A DNA stretch of 64,000 bases from an uncultured Saprospiraceae bacterium (GCA_937980645.1 CALJPQ010000002.1:1-64000); one strand, 5' to 3'. Shown: positions 26,592 through 36,748, numbered from the stretch's first letter. Notes: a model not told the origin generated them from the sequence alone. Program-made: numbers and translations.

Positions 26592-27524
26592 ATGGAAAAA
26601 ATAAAATGTCTAATCATCGGATCTGGCCCTGCGGGCTATACAGCTGCTATCTATGCGGCACGCGCGGGTCTAAAACCCGTCCTATACACCGGCTCCCAGC
26701 CCGGTGGACAGCTCATGATCACCACTGAAGTGGAAAATTACCCCGGTTATCCCGACGGACGCACCGGCCCTGAGATGATGGATGACTTTCGTCGCCAAGC
26801 CGAGCGCTTCGGCACCGATATCCGCAACGAGATGATCGTTCGCGTCGACTTCTCCGACCCTGCGCTACATCGAGCGTGGTCAGAGAGCGGTCATGAAATC
26901 CATTCGCCCACCGTCATCATCGCTACAGGTGCCAGTGCTAAGTGGTTGGGCATACCTGGCGAAGAGCGCCTGCAAAACGCCGGCGTATCGGCCTGTGCCG
27001 TATGCGATGGCTTCTTCTTCCGAAACCAGGAAGTAGCCGTTGTAGGCGGTGGCGATACGGCTGCTGAAGAAAGCACCTATTTGGCCAAAATTTGCACTAA
27101 AGTGCACCTGCTGGTGCGCCGTGACGAAATGCGCGCTTCCAAAATCATGCAGCAGCGCGTGCTCAATACGCCCAACATTCAGGTGCACTGGAACACCGAG
27201 GCAGAGGAGGTCTTAGGCGACCAGGTTGTCGAGGGCATTCGCATCGTCAACAACAAAACCGGCGAGCGCTCCGAATTGCCCGTAACTGGCTTTTTTGTGG
27301 CTATTGGCCACCAGCCCAACACCAGTATTTTCCGCGACTGGCTCGACTTAGACGAAAGCGGCTATATCGTTACTACGCCGGGGCGCACCACGACTAAAAT
27401 TCCGGGCGTCTTTGCCTGTGGCGATGCACAAGACAAGATCTATCGTCAGGCCGTTACGGCTGCTGGCACGGGCTGTATGGCTGCCCTGGATGCCGAGCGC
27501 TACTTAGTGCAGCAGGGCTATTGA
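26592..27524 (+). CDS. trxB: thioredoxin reductase, copy 1
   Basis: 310 residues from ATG 26592. FAD motif IIGSGPAGYTAAIYAARAG at the N-terminus, the redox pair Cys135/Cys138 in CAVCDGFFF (the more common form is CATC), the NADPH motif VVGGGDTAAEES, and GVFACGDAQDKIYRQAV for FAD. It reduces thioredoxin with NADPH. By my count the product differs from copy 2 (53.85 kb) at about 19 of 310 positions. The long inverted repeat at 27642-27686 ends the transcript. Confidence 0.96.
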   Translation: MEKIKCLIIGSGPAGYTAAIYAARAGLKPVLYTGSQPGGQLMITTEVENYPGYPDGRTGPEMMDDFRRQAERFGTDIRNEMIVRVDFSDPALHRAWSESGHEIHSPTVIIATGASAKWLGIPGEERLQNAGVSACAVCDGFFFRNQEVAVVGGGDTAAEESTYLAKICTKVHLLVRRDEMRASKIMQQRVLNTPNIQVHWNTEAEEVLGDQVVEGIRIVNNKTGERSELPVTGFFVAIGHQPNTSIFRDWLDLDESGYIVTTPGRTTTKIPGVFACGDAQDKIYRQAVTAAGTGCMAALDAERYLVQQGY

Positions 27525-27641
27525 GGCTGCAGAGGCCTTTGGTGGCGTCAAAACACGAGCAAAACTTTTATAACCCAAAAGGCCGCGCCTCCGCGAAAAG
27601 GTAATTGCCTTCAGCGAAGTGGTAGTCTTGGACGCATAGGC

Positions 27642-27686
27642 ACACACCTCCAGCAGCGCCTTTGCTAAGCGCTGTCGGAGGTGTGT
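27642..27686. terminator. bidirectional terminator between trxB copy 1 and sprA
   Basis: ACACACCTCC pairs with GGAGGTGTGT (10 bp), extended inside by CAGCGC/GCGCTG after a mismatch and a wobble; TTTTC follows on the plus strand. It sits between two convergent genes. Confidence 0.75.
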
Positions 27687-27739
27687 TTTCTCGATCCGTA
27701 TTAAAGCCTTTCTAAACGGATACCCTACTCCTCATTTCA

Positions 27740-30700
27740 TTAATTCAAGGAGAACCGCACCATCACCCCTGTGTTCAGCGTCGTGATAGGGAACGACTGC
27801 GATGTTTTGGGCACTGTCCGGCGATAGTCAGCGAAGAGGCGCAGCGTCAGGCGGCGGTTGAGGGCGTAATCGACCGATGGGTTGATGCTCACGATGCGGG
27901 CACCGCGCGTAGGCACTGCTTCGTCGAGTTGGTCGAGGCGGTGGTTAAGCGTTACGTCGTCGCGGATGTCGAGGTCGAATTTAAACGTCATGTCGTTGGC
28001 CTGCTGCCCGCCGCCAAAGGGACTAGGCGGAGCAGGTGCCGAAGGAGCGGTGTCGGGGGTGTTTTTCTTCCGCGCTTTGGGTTTCTTCTTTCCCGTAAGG
28101 AAAGCGATGTTAACGTTGCGCATGCGATAACCGAAGCCAACGGTAAAGCCCGAAGATTGCGTCTCGGCCAATTGATAGTCTACAAAAGACATCGCCAGCA
28201 TACGGCTTTTCTTGTAATCCACCTTAAAAGTCATGTCGTTCTTTAGCCGCACATCCAAGCCGAGCAATGGAGAAAACTGCTCGTTAATGACCACTTGAGG
28301 TATCTCAAATTGGGCGATGTAGTTGAAACTGATGGTGTCCAATTGGTAGGGATTATTGCGGTCAAAAAAGATATCGGTGTTAAAGGAATTGACCGTCAAC
28401 GTATTTCGGTAAGCGTGGGTGATCTGGACGCTGGCAAAGACCTTATCCAAGGGCCTAACTTTGTGCAGGCCATTGTAATTGAGGCGCCAGTTGGGCGCGG
28501 GTAGCGTTTTGAAGATATCCAACGGCACAGTATTAGGGTCTTTTTCGGTATAAGCGGCGATAAAAGCGGGAATAAGGACCTCCTGGTGGATTTTACCGTA
28601 GCCCTTTCGATACGCGGGGCCATCTTTGTCGTGCTGCTCAAAATTGCCGGATTTTTGGGCTAATCGGTCAGAAATAGTAGAACGATAGGTTTCGTAGCGG
28701 GCAAATAGGCCGTTGATATTGGGGTCAAACATCGTCTGCAGGGAGAGGTAGGAGACGGTGAAGCTGCCGAAATCGCGATAGGCGCGCGATTGATAATCGG
28801 TAGAGTCGGGATGTAAGATAAAGTTCTGGTCTTTAAATAGTTCCGTGTTGTTACGGGCGTATTGCCGGTTAGCGGTAATTTCGATGCGGAAATCTCGGAA
28901 AGGTTCGACCGTGATAGCGAGATCGGCGTTCTGGGTGTAGTTGCGCGTTACTTGTTGGTTGAGCTCAGGGCGTTGGGTAATCCAGCCGTTGGCGGCAGCG
29001 TTGAAGAGCCAGTCTGTGTTGGGCTGGATGCCGGCAACGAAAGCCCAGCCCGGGGCGTTGAAGCCTTGGCTGAGGCCCATCAAGTGAGCATCGGGCGTGA
29101 AGCCAGGCACCACCGTTCCGAAGTTCTCGCTGTAGGTAAAGCGGGCTTTTCGCACCAACATCAGAGGGCGCAAAGCAATACGTTCGGCCGTAGAGGGCTG
29201 GCGGTTCTGGTTCTTTTCGCGTTTTTCTTTGGGTGTGCTTTTGCCTTTCTGGCCCTTTTTATCGGTACCAGCGCTGGGAGCCGATGGGTCGGTGGGAGTG
29301 GCACCGCCAGGAGCAGCCGGATCATTCAAGTTGCGTCCGCTGGGCGGTTTATCACGCCCCGGCATCGAGCCGCCGGGCAAGCCCGGTAGGCTAGGCAGGT
29401 CAGAGCCTCCGCCGGGCAGATTTCGGTTGAGAGGGTTTCCACGTCCGCCAGGCGGCACAGGACCGGACGGGCCACGGCCTCTGGGACTGTTAATCTGGGC
29501 TAAATACTTGCTTTTGTTGTACAAACCCTCAAAGTTCAGATCGCCATTGATTTGGCGCACACTTTGGTTCTGGATGACATGGCCCAGCGAGCGGAGATTG
29601 ACCTCATTGGCAAAAGCCGGCGGCACATCGCCCATGAATTGCAATTTGAGCGATTGCGCCGTCCAAGTATAGCCGCCGTTGTAGGAGGCTCTGACGGTAA
29701 TCCAGTCTAAGAGCGGCAAATACTTGAACGGCAGCGTGTAGTTAAGGCCGAAATTATGGGTGTAGTTTTTAGGACGGCCCAACCGTAGCATGTTCTTCAA
29801 AATGGAGTCTCGCCGTTCCTCAGGGGTTACAAACTCTCCGTTGATAAAGGGAGGGGGCTCGTCGATGAGGCTTCGCATCTGGGCATTGAAATTGAAGCGC
29901 AAGTTGCGCGTGATCTCCCAGCCTATGTCGTAGTTGCGATCCCAAGTGAAGCGGCGATTGTAGAAGGTATTGAGCGCTGGGTCTTCTCCGGCAAAGCGAT
30001 AAGCCGTTATTTGTCGAACGCGCTCCAAGGTCGTATTGAAGGCGTAGGTATTGGGCAAAGGATTGAAATTGAACTCTTTGAGCCAACGGAGATACTTGTC
30101 GTTTTTGACCAAATTCTTGAACGGCTCGATGGCCTTAAGGCCCGTGGCGTATTGCCAGTCGACAGCGCCCTTGTAGCGATTCAGCTCATCAAAGTCGATA
30201 AAAGGCGTTCGGCGGCGCTCCTGGTTGAAGGCATACGTGAGGCTGAAGTTCTCGATGTTCCAAGGCAAGCGCACCTTGCGCGGAGCACCGACGCGGTCCT
30301 TTCGGACGTTGGTAAAATTGTAACCACGGATGATGGTAACCTCTTGCGAGGCACGGCGGATGCTATCGCGCTTGGAGGGGTCCGCCTCGCTTAATTTTTC
30401 GCGCAGCTTGATGTCCAGGTCATAGGGATCAAATTCCGGTGTTCGGGTAATGTTAGAATACTGAACGTAAAAGGGCAGGCGCAACCCCGAATTTTTAGGG
30501 AAAAAGCGTCCCAGTTCGATGGAGGCCGACACATCGTACTGCACTACCTCTTCGCGCTGTCGCTGCACTAGTTTTTGCTCCATGCTGCCCCAACCAATGC
30601 CGGTGTAACGCCCAGAAAGAGAGATGTTGCCTAAGTCAGCTAATTTGATGTCTACACGCGCTTGCCCAGCATAGGCCACTTGCTCGTTGAAGCCGTTGAG

Positions 30701-33700
30701 GCGCAATTCGTTAATCCACACTTCGGCACAGTGAGGCTGTAAGTTGGGATCCACGTTGCGCACGCCCACCATGACGCCGCGCACGTAGCCTAAGTTAGGA
30801 TTGCCCACTACTTTGACCCGAGCGCGTGGCTCGTCGGGGTCGTTGCCCACGAAAGGCAGACCTACATCCCAGTTAGGGTCGGCGTTGCGCTGTTTTTTGA
30901 TTTCGGTAAACAGGCGCAGCGGAATATCAAAGTTGTTTTCCGGTCGCCATACTTCGAGTTTGTACTCGCGGCTTTCAGGGTTGCCGTTTAGGCGCGTTTC
31001 GTCGGAGGGCATTAGCGGCAGCTCGTACTCGTAGTAGTTGCTGATGAAATCGGATCCTAAGCGGATGAAGATGCTCAGGTGGGTGCTGTCGAGTTTGTCG
31101 CCGTTGCGGCCCTCGGCATGTGCAAACATTTTAAGGCGGTCGAATTGCCGCAAGTCCATGTTGAGAATCTTGAACACTGCGCGCGCGTCGCAAAACGAAA
31201 GGTCGCACATGTTCATGGAGAGAGCCTGCTCGTTCTGCAGGATATTGGGAAAGGCCCCTACGGATTGTTGTCGCGAGATGCCGGGCGGGATGGTGTAATT
31301 GAACGGTGTTCGAGCAGCATTTTGTTCGATGCTCACGGCATTGACGTCGAAGTTTGTGGGCGGGCCTACATCGCAGATGCCTCCGGGCTGGTTGGGGTCT
31401 TTGTTGGGCAGCGGCAAGGTGTAGCGCCGCCACTGGTTTCGCCCTAATTCAAGGGTGGCAAAGCGGAACGTAGTGCGCTCAGTGAAGCCCTTCCAAAACA
31501 TGCGTACAAAGCGGATGGAGCGAAAATCTTGGATCCCGTTAATGGTCTGGCGGCGCGGGTGGTCGAGCGGCAGTTTGAAGCGGTACCACACAAAGCGGGC
31601 GCCGTCGCGGTCGAAGACGACGGTGTCGGTGATGAGGTCGCGCAGTTCGGGGTGTTCGGTGTCGATAACCTCCATTTGCACGCCATCGCTAAAGGTAATG
31701 GTGCGCTTCTTGAGCGGCACTTTATAGCGGAAGTAGGCTTCGGTTTCGTTAAGCGAGTTGTCTCGGTTGAGGTCTTCGGCGTCGGGAAAGTTCGTAGCCG
31801 ACGGGTTGAGGTTTACGGTTTCGTTGACGGGCGAGTTGCCCTGCTGACTGTTAAAACGCTTATAGCGCTCCAGCAGGCCGGGTTTAGTGTCTTCGTAGAT
31901 AGGATCTCGGAAGAAGCGGAAGTTATCGTTAGAGGGGTCTTCCAAAATAGCAGCTTTAGCATTGGGTGAGAGAGCAGAATTTTGAATAATGTTGAGCCAA
32001 TCGGCAAAAAACTCCCGTTCGCCGTCGTCGTCTAGGCCGTCCAAGCCCAAATCTTGCAGCGGGCGTTTGGCGGGGTCATTGTCGAAGGCATTCACCACAG
32101 GCGGCAACACCGGTACACGCCCCCAGGCGGAACTGGTCGTGCTGCCGATGCCGGTTCCGGTGGGCAGCGCATTTTCGAAGAACTGACGGCCATCGCGCAT
32201 GATATCTTCAGAAATGTTGCCCAAATCAATATACATATCACCATCTTTAGAGATGTTGGAGCCGTCTCCCTTGTCCATGTAGGGGTTGAGCATCCAGAAC
32301 TCGATAAACTCAATGTTGGCGGCCTCGAAGTCTACCGTAAATAAGCCGCGCATGAAGCCAGCCCAGCGAGTTTCGGGTCGGTCAAGTTCGCCTTGAACGG
32401 TTAGCCCTTGGGATATGCCGGGATAACCATCGGGCAATTCAAAGTTGTAAGGGCCGCGCTCGCGCGGAAAGATGGTAACGTCTAAAGGTCGGAGGGCCGA
32501 TACCTCCAGCGGCGTCAGCTGGCGGTTCGGAAAGATGTCTTGGAATTGGATGATGCGCGTATAAGGATTTTTGGCATCCGCAGCATCGCGAGCGCTGGGG
32601 TCAGCGATGTACCACGACAAGCGGGCGCGGTTGGCGCCCAACGCCAGGTTGTCGCTCAGGTCCGCTTCCGGAAACAGAGCCGGATCACCTTGAGGCACAG
32701 AGGCAATTACCCAGCTGTTGGCCGGGTTGGCCAGCGGGAGGTTTGCCGTGCTGCCCTCAAAGTCGTCGATATAGACCACGCCACCGCGGTCATCACCCAC
32801 GTTGATGGCGCGGTTGTGTCCCGGGTGCAAGAGCGCTACCTCCGCCTGGGCCGTAATGGTGGAGGGCGCTTTAGTGTCGATGAGCGGAATCTTGTCGATG
32901 AGGCGCGTAATCCAGGGCACTTCCTTGGAAATGTTGAAGTCTAGCCCGTACATGCGGTTGTTAATAGGGTCATCGCCAAAGTTAACTTTCTGGATAAGCG
33001 GCCGCTCGAAGAGATTCATGTACGTGGCCCCAATGTTGATATCCTTACCGATGGTGTAGTCGAAGCGGGCGCCAAACATCGAGCGGTTTTGAAAGCTAAA
33101 TAGAGCATTGTCCTCAAAGCTGACATTAACCGGTTGACCCGACTGCAGAATGGACTCATTGAGAATGCGCACCTTCCCGATGTTATAATCCACCACGTAG
33201 TCTTGTCCTTCAATTAGTTGCCGCCCGCCGGCACTCACGCGCACGGAGCCTCTTGGCAGGTTAAAGGTACCTAATGAAATTTCGGAAGAGGTGGAAGACT
33301 TGTACGAGCCGCGCAAGATGAAGCGGTTGAGCTGCTGGAACTCACGCGCGCGAAAGAGCGTCGAGTCGTACAATTGAGGGTAGGCATACTTTTGGACGAC
33401 ACTTTCCGGAGCGCCAGCAGCGCGCAGTTTTCGGGCCAGATGTTCGCCAAAAGGCTCAAGCACGGGGAACATGACGCGGCCGTTGCGCAAGTTGATGGTT
33501 AGCCCAGGCACAAAGTCGAAGATACCGTCTGGGCCGGGGTCGCCCTGAAGGTTGAGGCTGTCCATTTTGAACAGCTGCAAGAGCGGAACGCCGGCTACTC
33601 CTGGTGGAATGTCATCGGCGTTTAAAAAGCGCCGTTGACCTTTACCCGGGTCCTCGTAGAAGATGTCAAAACGAAACTCCTGGGGGTCTACATTAACCGC

Positions 33701-35353
33701 GCCAATGGAGTAAACGTTTTTCATCATCAGATCCCAGATGGGATAGCGAACGTTAGCCGTGGTGCTCTTAAGCATTTTAAGAAAGAGCACATTTTGGCTG
33801 AACGTGTCGGTATTCGGCACTTCACTGCTGAACTCACCGATTTTATAGGGTTGGCCGTTGTACGTGTATTCCACTGCAATGGCGACGACCTGATCGGGCT
33901 GGACGTTCGTGTTAATGCTCAGGAAGCCCAGCTGCTCGTTATAGGTGTATTCGTTGGGCGACAACAAGCGACCGCGCACCTTTTCAAAATCGCGCACCTG
34001 CTGCAGACCCAAGTCGTTGCGCAGACGGGCCACAATCTTATCCGAAAAGCGGACGGTAGAGTCCTGGGCAACGAGCCGGAGGACTTCCGAATACAGGCGG
34101 TTGTTTTCATTGGTGGGCAGCGGTTGGCCCTTGATATCGCGCGCAGGCGGCGAGGGCAGCGAGAAGTCGGGGCGGTCCGGTTCGGAGCCGTCTAAGTAAG
34201 GGAATGGTTCACCCAAGTCCATGAAGGCGACGATGTCGCGGGTGTTATCGGGCACGCGCGTAACATTGGTCAGCCACACCTCCATGCGGGTAATGTTGAA
34301 CAGCGACTGCGGCACGGGCAGGCAGGAGAGCGCCGGCTCGAACTGGTCGCGGTTCCACTGGCTGATGAGGAAGTGTCGGTTTTCATCGTAATCGTCTACC
34401 GGCTTGATGAACTGCTGCACCTGAGAGCCGCCCTGCAGCGTCAGGTTGTTTTGCCGCGAGCGCTGTTGGGCGGCTAGCAAGGTTACGTTCAGGTGGCCGA
34501 ATTTCATGCCCGTTTTAAAGCCGAACAGGTTCTGAACGCCCTGAATGAGGTTGGAGCGCAGCGGGAGCGAGACGTTGCCGGCCTCGATGTTCTGGATGAT
34601 TTCGTCCTCTGAAAATCCCTTCGGGTCATAGTGGATTTTCATCTGGTTGTCGAAATCAAAGACTGCACGGTTGTTAAAGTTGAAGTTGATTTTGAGTTTT
34701 TCGCCCACCTGGCCAGCTGCGCTCATGTTGATGTCCATGTCGAAGTCGAAGTTGCCGATGCGCTGTTGGCGGAGGGTCAGAATGGGGTTTTGCACCTTTT
34801 GATACTGGTACCCGAAGCGCAGGTTAATGTTGCCCTGCGGCTTGATGTCCACGTTAGTGCCGCCGAAAAGGCGCTCTACTAAGCTGGTCTTCACGTCAAA
34901 TTTGGCCGCGGGGTCTTCCGTAGCCGATTTGCGGCTACCAGGGGTGCTGACACCCAACATGCGGTTGAAATGCTCCTCGCGTTGCTGGCGTTCGCGCCAG
35001 CGCATGTACTCCTCAAAGGTCATGTACGAGGGCGTGCGAAAATAATCTTCGCCAATCTTCTCGACGATGATGTAGCGGTCAGTGATGGGGTCGTATTCTA
35101 CCTTTTTTTCGATGACTTTAGGGTCTTGCAAATCAATGGGATTGCGACCACCGGGGGCCATGAAGTTGTCCTTGCGGTCGCTTAGCGGCGGGATAGTGTC
35201 GCCCAAAGCCGTCAGGCGGAAGTCGTAGAGGTTTTGCAGCCATGCGCTGGCATGCGCTTTCCAGCCGGCGGGTGGCTTGGATAGCGTAAATGCGTACAGA
35301 GATAGTAAAGAGATGCCTAAAACCGTCGCAAAAAGGAGGTTTCTTCTCGTCAT
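27740..35353 (-). CDS. sprA: SprA/Sov, type IX secretion outer-membrane translocon
   Basis: About 2537 residues. The ATG at 35353 gives a signal segment MTRRNLLFATVLGISLLSLY; the frame continues open to 35428, which I take as non-coding. Long beta-rich sequence with segments known from SprA, such as PSYMTFEEYMRWRERQQR, GNVSLPLRSNLIQGVQNLFG and VVYIDDFEGSTANLPLANP. It forms the very large barrel pore through which type IX substrates leave the periplasm; three candidate substrates are encoded at 41.7, 42.5 and 50.6 kb. A low-complexity Gly/Pro-rich then Lys-rich stretch occupies roughly residues 1957-2060 (nt about 29170-29480). It is transcribed alone. No clear TAnnTTTG box was seen upstream. 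Confidence 0.95.
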   Translation of the reverse strand: MTRRNLLFATVLGISLLSLYAFTLSKPPAGWKAHASAWLQNLYDFRLTALGDTIPPLSDRKDNFMAPGGRNPIDLQDPKVIEKKVEYDPITDRYIIVEKIGEDYFRTPSYMTFEEYMRWRERQQREEHFNRMLGVSTPGSRKSATEDPAAKFDVKTSLVERLFGGTNVDIKPQGNINLRFGYQYQKVQNPILTLRQQRIGNFDFDMDINMSAAGQVGEKLKINFNFNNRAVFDFDNQMKIHYDPKGFSEDEIIQNIEAGNVSLPLRSNLIQGVQNLFGFKTGMKFGHLNVTLLAAQQRSRQNNLTLQGGSQVQQFIKPVDDYDENRHFLISQWNRDQFEPALSCLPVPQSLFNITRMEVWLTNVTRVPDNTRDIVAFMDLGEPFPYLDGSEPDRPDFSLPSPPARDIKGQPLPTNENNRLYSEVLRLVAQDSTVRFSDKIVARLRNDLGLQQVRDFEKVRGRLLSPNEYTYNEQLGFLSINTNVQPDQVVAIAVEYTYNGQPYKIGEFSSEVPNTDTFSQNVLFLKMLKSTTANVRYPIWDLMMKNVYSIGAVNVDPQEFRFDIFYEDPGKGQRRFLNADDIPPGVAGVPLLQLFKMDSLNLQGDPGPDGIFDFVPGLTINLRNGRVMFPVLEPFGEHLARKLRAAGAPESVVQKYAYPQLYDSTLFRAREFQQLNRFILRGSYKSSTSSEISLGTFNLPRGSVRVSAGGRQLIEGQDYVVDYNIGKVRILNESILQSGQPVNVSFEDNALFSFQNRSMFGARFDYTIGKDINIGATYMNLFERPLIQKVNFGDDPINNRMYGLDFNISKEVPWITRLIDKIPLIDTKAPSTITAQAEVALLHPGHNRAINVGDDRGGVVYIDDFEGSTANLPLANPANSWVIASVPQGDPALFPEADLSDNLALGANRARLSWYIADPSARDAADAKNPYTRIIQFQDIFPNRQLTPLEVSALRPLDVTIFPRERGPYNFELPDGYPGISQGLTVQGELDRPETRWAGFMRGLFTVDFEAANIEFIEFWMLNPYMDKGDGSNISKDGDMYIDLGNISEDIMRDGRQFFENALPTGTGIGSTTSSAWGRVPVLPPVVNAFDNDPAKRPLQDLGLDGLDDDGEREFFADWLNIIQNSALSPNAKAAILEDPSNDNFRFFRDPIYEDTKPGLLERYKRFNSQQGNSPVNETVNLNPSATNFPDAEDLNRDNSLNETEAYFRYKVPLKKRTITFSDGVQMEVIDTEHPELRDLITDTVVFDRDGARFVWYRFKLPLDHPRRQTINGIQDFRSIRFVRMFWKGFTERTTFRFATLELGRNQWRRYTLPLPNKDPNQPGGICDVGPPTNFDVNAVSIEQNAARTPFNYTIPPGISRQQSVGAFPNILQNEQALSMNMCDLSFCDARAVFKILNMDLRQFDRLKMFAHAEGRNGDKLDSTHLSIFIRLGSDFISNYYEYELPLMPSDETRLNGNPESREYKLEVWRPENNFDIPLRLFTEIKKQRNADPNWDVGLPFVGNDPDEPRARVKVVGNPNLGYVRGVMVGVRNVDPNLQPHCAEVWINELRLNGFNEQVAYAGQARVDIKLADLGNISLSGRYTGIGWGSMEQKLVQRQREEVVQYDVSASIELGRFFPKNSGLRLPFYVQYSNITRTPEFDPYDLDIKLREKLSEADPSKRDSIRRASQEVTIIRGYNFTNVRKDRVGAPRKVRLPWNIENFSLTYAFNQERRRTPFIDFDELNRYKGAVDWQYATGLKAIEPFKNLVKNDKYLRWLKEFNFNPLPNTYAFNTTLERVRQITAYRFAGEDPALNTFYNRRFTWDRNYDIGWEITRNLRFNFNAQMRSLIDEPPPFINGEFVTPEERRDSILKNMLRLGRPKNYTHNFGLNYTLPFKYLPLLDWITVRASYNGGYTWTAQSLKLQFMGDVPPAFANEVNLRSLGHVIQNQSVRQINGDLNFEGLYNKSKYLAQINSPRGRGPSGPVPPGGRGNPLNRNLPGGGSDLPSLPGLPGGSMPGRDKPPSGRNLNDPAAPGGATPTDPSAPSAGTDKKGQKGKSTPKEKREKNQNRQPSTAERIALRPLMLVRKARFTYSENFGTVVPGFTPDAHLMGLSQGFNAPGWAFVAGIQPNTDWLFNAAANGWITQRPELNQQVTRNYTQNADLAITVEPFRDFRIEITANRQYARNNTELFKDQNFILHPDSTDYQSRAYRDFGSFTVSYLSLQTMFDPNINGLFARYETYRSTISDRLAQKSGNFEQHDKDGPAYRKGYGKIHQEVLIPAFIAAYTEKDPNTVPLDIFKTLPAPNWRLNYNGLHKVRPLDKVFASVQITHAYRNTLTVNSFNTDIFFDRNNPYQLDTISFNYIAQFEIPQVVINEQFSPLLGLDVRLKNDMTFKVDYKKSRMLAMSFVDYQLAETQSSGFTVGFGYRMRNVNIAFLTGKKKPKARKKNTPDTAPSAPAPPSPFGGGQQANDMTFKFDLDIRDDVTLNHRLDQLDEAVPTRGARIVSINPSVDYALNRRLTLRLFADYRRTVPKTSQSFPITTLNTGVMVRFSLN

Positions 35354-35469
35354 TTTCAGAAAGCAGGTAGAATAGACTTTTAGTTGGCGGGTTGCTCCGT
35401 GCGTCAGGGCGGGGCGACAACGCGCCATTGACGCCTGCCTGGCAAGTGCGGTTGCCTGTTGCTGAGGTT

Positions 35470-35489
35470 TTAAGAATTGACGTTACGCA
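35470..35489 (-). repeat. short repeat, copy a
   Basis: Plus strand ttaagaattgacgttacgca; 17 of 20 positions match copy b at 35652-35671. It lies in the 769-base non-coding stretch (35354-36122) upstream of the second duplicated block. Confidence 0.5.
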
Positions 35490-35651
35490 CAGCAGGGTTG
35501 CCTATACCTGTTCGAGCCTTCTCCACAGGCTTCGGGATTTTTTTGGGGCCGCCGAAGCCGCAAAGAAACGCTAAACAAAACTCCTTTGCGACCCTAATGT
35601 GACCTCTGCGGTTTTTACTTTTTGCCCCGAGGCAGCTTTGTATGAGATCAG

Positions 35652-35676
35652 TTAAGCACTGACCTTACGCAAGGCT
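35652..35676 (-). repeat. short repeat, copy b
   Basis: Contains ACTGACCTTACGCAAGGCT (35658-35676). A direct copy (17 of 19 positions) lies at 40121-40139 on the far side of the second DUF6794-topA-can block, and a partial inverted copy (TGCGTAAGATCAGT) at 35949. Confidence 0.6.
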
Positions 35677-35828
35677 GCTATGAGGCAAAAGGTCAAAAAA
35701 AACATAAAGGGTGCAAAGGGCCGCGGAAGTATTTCTCTCAGCGTTTGCCGGCGTTCTCTGCAGTGAAAAAAGAAAAATCCCGAATCCTATGGGCGTCTCA
35801 ACCGTGCGCCTTATCCATTAAAAAAGTA

Positions 35829-35910
35829 GCCACGAATTTGAGGCGACATCTCCCGCAGGAAGGTGTCGTCTCCGGGCTTTCAATTCGTTTCGCATTCGTG
35901 CATTCGTGGC
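35829..35910. repeat. palindromic non-coding element
   Basis: Ends in inverted GCCACGAAT and ATTCGTGGC (9 of 9), with an inner imperfect pair GGCGACATC / GGTGTCGTC. The right arm is the direct iteration ATTCGT..GCATTCGTGCATTCGTGG. It looks like a dispersed REP/MITE-like palindrome. There is no convincing gene between 35354 and 36122. Confidence 0.55.
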
Positions 35911-35948
35911 AACCTTACGGCCTGAAGACGATAGTATTTTGTCCTGTC

Positions 35949-35969
35949 TGCGTAAGATCAGTTAAGAAG
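35949..35969 (+). repeat. short repeat, copy c (inverted relative to b)
   Basis: TGCGTAAGATCAGT matches the reverse complement of copy b at 13 of 14 positions, so b and c face each other across about 290 bases containing the palindromic element. Confidence 0.5.
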
Positions 35970-36043
35970 TGGCCGTTGTTTAGAACCGGCCCGCCGGAGG
36001 AGGGCGTATCAAGCGCGGATGAAAGTTTCGCCTTACGGCGAAT

Positions 36044-36051
36044 TAATTTTG
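36044..36051 (+). promoter_or_regulatory. -7 box of the second DUF6794-like gene
   Basis: TAATTTTG, 71 bases before ATG 36123, matching the position and sequence of the copy-1 box at 22392-22399. Confidence 0.45.
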
Positions 36052-36122
36052 CCACCCGAAGGCACAGCCTCAGACATTCCGTCGTTTTTGATCTGTAGTT
36101 TCACACTCAAATTCCTGTAATT

Positions 36123-36743
36123 ATGGTCGCCTTTCGCTTATTCTGCCTTGCAGTTTTTAGTTGCTGGGCCGTATCGCCGGCATTTTCTCAAAAAGAACCC
36201 TATCGCCCGGCGGATACCGAAGAGGAGTTTCAGCGCCGTTATCAGGAACGCATCAAGAAAGACCAGCTGAACGGAGTGTACATTCCCAAGAACTTGGACG
36301 AGGCCATTGCCGAGCTATACAAGTGGACCGACGAGACCCACCGCCAGCGCATCCGGGCCTTGCCCGAAGACAGCGTCTGCATGCGCCTGCATAGCAAGCT
36401 GGGGCAGCGAATGATCTTCGACTGGAGTTTTTACGAAGGTTCGCGCCTATCGCATTACCTGCGCAGCGCGGGGGTTACCTACCCGGATGACATGGCGGAC
36501 TTTCTCCTACTGGCCTTTCACCGTCGCCTGAACAATCGCCCGATTGAGGTACGCCAGCTGGCTACCTACTTCAAAGAAAAGCGAAAAAAAGAATGGCAAG
36601 AGCGCCTCAAAAAAGGCGAAGTCATCCATCAGGAGGTACGCAAGCGACCGCGTCCAGACTCACTACAGGCGACACCAGCAGCCGCCCCAGCAAGCGGCCC
36701 GGATGCCACCGTTAAGAAGCCACTAACGGCGAAAGGCCAGTAG
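36123..36743 (+). CDS. secreted DUF6794-like protein, copy 2
   Basis: 206 residues. Signal peptide to about SPAFSQ, then the same domain as copy 1 (YRPADTEEEFQRRYQERIKK, IPKNLDEAIAELYKW, WSFYEGSRLSHYLRSAGV, YPDDMADFLLLAFHRRL). The middle is strongly conserved between copies, while the signal peptide and the Ala/Pro-rich tail have diverged, as expected for a domain kept by selection. topA copy 2 starts 43 bases after the stop, the same distance as in copy 1. Function unknown; predicted periplasmic. Confidence 0.75.
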   Translation: MVAFRLFCLAVFSCWAVSPAFSQKEPYRPADTEEEFQRRYQERIKKDQLNGVYIPKNLDEAIAELYKWTDETHRQRIRALPEDSVCMRLHSKLGQRMIFDWSFYEGSRLSHYLRSAGVTYPDDMADFLLLAFHRRLNNRPIEVRQLATYFKEKRKKEWQERLKKGEVIHQEVRKRPRPDSLQATPAAAPASGPDATVKKPLTAKGQ

Positions 36744-36748
36744 CGCTG

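Noticed and set aside
35745..36098. Open frame of 117 codons in the gap before the second block
   Set aside because: It crosses the palindromic element and repeat copy c, has no signal, domain or promoter, and its composition is that of the repeats.
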